From: JAIMBK01 sp040755215
Lineage (GTDB): Bacteria; Bacillota; Desulfotomaculia; Desulfotomaculales; Nap2-2B
Direction of reading: 5' to 3'
DNA: 40,102 bases
Assembly (NCBI GenBank): GCA_040755215.1
Contig: JBFMBG010000026.1
Span: 1-40,102 of the forward strand
The position numbers and the translations under genes are program-made. The notes beneath the pieces are model-generated. The model did no database searches, was not told where the DNA came from, and saw nothing but the letters and a program-made list of their open reading frames with translations. Below, in pieces: positions 39,684 to 40,102 of the stretch (position 1 is its first letter; each line of letters opens with the position of its first letter).

Positions 39684-40026
39684 GTGCCTCAAGCAACAAG
39701 TCGAGTGAGCGAAATTATTAAGTTGTACCTGGCCGTTCTGGCCAAAAAAAGGGATTCCTGTTCAAACAGCATACCTCTTTGGCTCGCAAGCAAAAGGCAA
39801 AGCAGAAACATATAGCGATATTGATCTCATCGTCGTTTCTCCGGCCTTCCGCAATATGCCCTTGTGGAAGCGCTGGGAGATTCTTGGCGATGCCCTGGCC
39901 GAAGTAATGGAACCTATAGAAGCACGCGGTTACACGCCGGAGGAGATTGACCAGGCTCAACAACAAAAAACCAGTTTTCTTTATGAAATATTAACTGAAT
40001 CGGAAACCGTCCGGTACACTCTCTAA
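39684..40026 (+). pseudogene. MNT-type nucleotidyltransferase, frameshifted at A7
   Basis: From GTG 39684 (AAGGAAGTGATTAA upstream): VPQATSRVSEIIKLYLAVLAKK. After seven A (39744-39750) the open frame is wrong; dropping one A gives GIPVQTAYLFGSQAKGKAET, then YSDIDLIVVSP to the TAA at 40024. GSQAKG and DID are the catalytic motif of minimal nucleotidyltransferases, usually paired with a HEPN protein as toxin-antitoxin. No HEPN gene is visible here. Joined length is about 113 aa. The seven-A run could also allow transcriptional slippage. Confidence 0.75.
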
Positions 40027-40027
40027 A

Positions 40028-40061
40028 AACAACCGGGCATCAGCAACCCGGTTGTTCTTTT
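40028..40061 (+). terminator. Rho-independent terminator
   Basis: AACAACCGGG, a 9-base loop, CCCGGTTGTT (10-bp perfect stem), then CTTTT. It starts right after the nucleotidyltransferase stop. Confidence 0.85.
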
Positions 40062-40093
40062 GCTAATGGAGTTGCTAACGAATTGCTAACGAA
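40060..40093 (+). repeat. Tandem TTGCTAACGAA repeat
   Basis: Two exact 11-base copies (40072-40082, 40083-40093), preceded by a degenerate copy TTGCTAATGGA. It runs toward the window edge. Confidence 0.6.
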
Positions 40094-40102
40094 CGATTCT
40101 GG

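Noticed and set aside
39684..40026. Complete MNT-HEPN toxin-antitoxin pair
   Set aside because: No HEPN frame lies upstream, and a terminator follows directly.

Overview
The window looks like the chromosome of a spore-forming, anaerobic Clostridia-type Firmicute, most like the Desulfotomaculum/Pelotomaculum group. The reasons are the trigger factor-clpP-clpX-lonB-lonA-ysxC order with strong AGGAGG ribosome sites, an ISLre2-family transposase, a sigma-54 activator next to a sodium-pump decarboxylase beta subunit, and moderately GC-rich coding sequence. The species is inferred, not proven.

Region 1 (1-10.3 kb, minus strand) is a protein quality-control operon: tig, clpP, clpX, a small retropepsin-like aspartic protease gene, lonB, lon and ysxC. 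A Crp/Fnr-type regulator and the start of a probable flavin-binding protein follow. The gaps around lonB and clpX carry dispersed GGCACAAAG repeats, and one repeat supplies the C-terminal tail of LonB. Region 2 (10.4-14.5 kb) holds a CBS-PAS-PAS-AAA sigma-54 activator. It is divergent from a three-gene membrane operon (41-aa peptide, OadB-like protein, 63-aa peptide) preceded by a consensus -24/-12 promoter. Region 3 (14.6-17 kb) has a half-size ferritin-like protein, an ISLre2 transposase, a highly structured non-coding stretch and tRNA-Gly(TCC).

Region 4 (17.0-33.46 kb) is an integrated element bounded by an exact 57-bp direct repeat of the 3' part of tRNA-Gly. It has a tyrosine integrase beside the tRNA, repeated arm-type sites at both ends, small Cys-rich proteins, a lipoprotein with a metal-binding fold and an SxxWK-repeat tail, an excisionase-like HTH protein, and a long leftward operon. 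That operon runs from an XRE repressor through a primase-helicase (Prim-Pol plus RepA-like ATPase), an iteron field, a 28-aa membrane peptide, a zinc-ribbon protein, a 97-aa protein with terminase-small-like features and a proteasome-fold Ntn hydrolase with an N-terminal Thr, to a tail-fibre-like protein. Inside it a 3,616-bp segment is tandemly duplicated with no visible difference between copies; the junction truncates one hydrolase copy and one primase copy. The layout (integrase, excisionase, divergent repressor, primase-rep-ori, no relaxase, about 12.8 kb without the duplication) resembles phage satellites of the PICI type.

Region 5 (33.5-40.1 kb) has a PadR remnant, an AidB-like acyl-CoA dehydrogenase coupled to an acyl-CoA/AMP ligase, a TetR regulator, a degenerate GGDEF-like gene that collides with a broken pstS, and a frameshifted MNT-type nucleotidyltransferase gene. 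Four genes in the window are broken by single-base shifts, each at a short homopolymer. They may be real pseudogenes or sequence errors.
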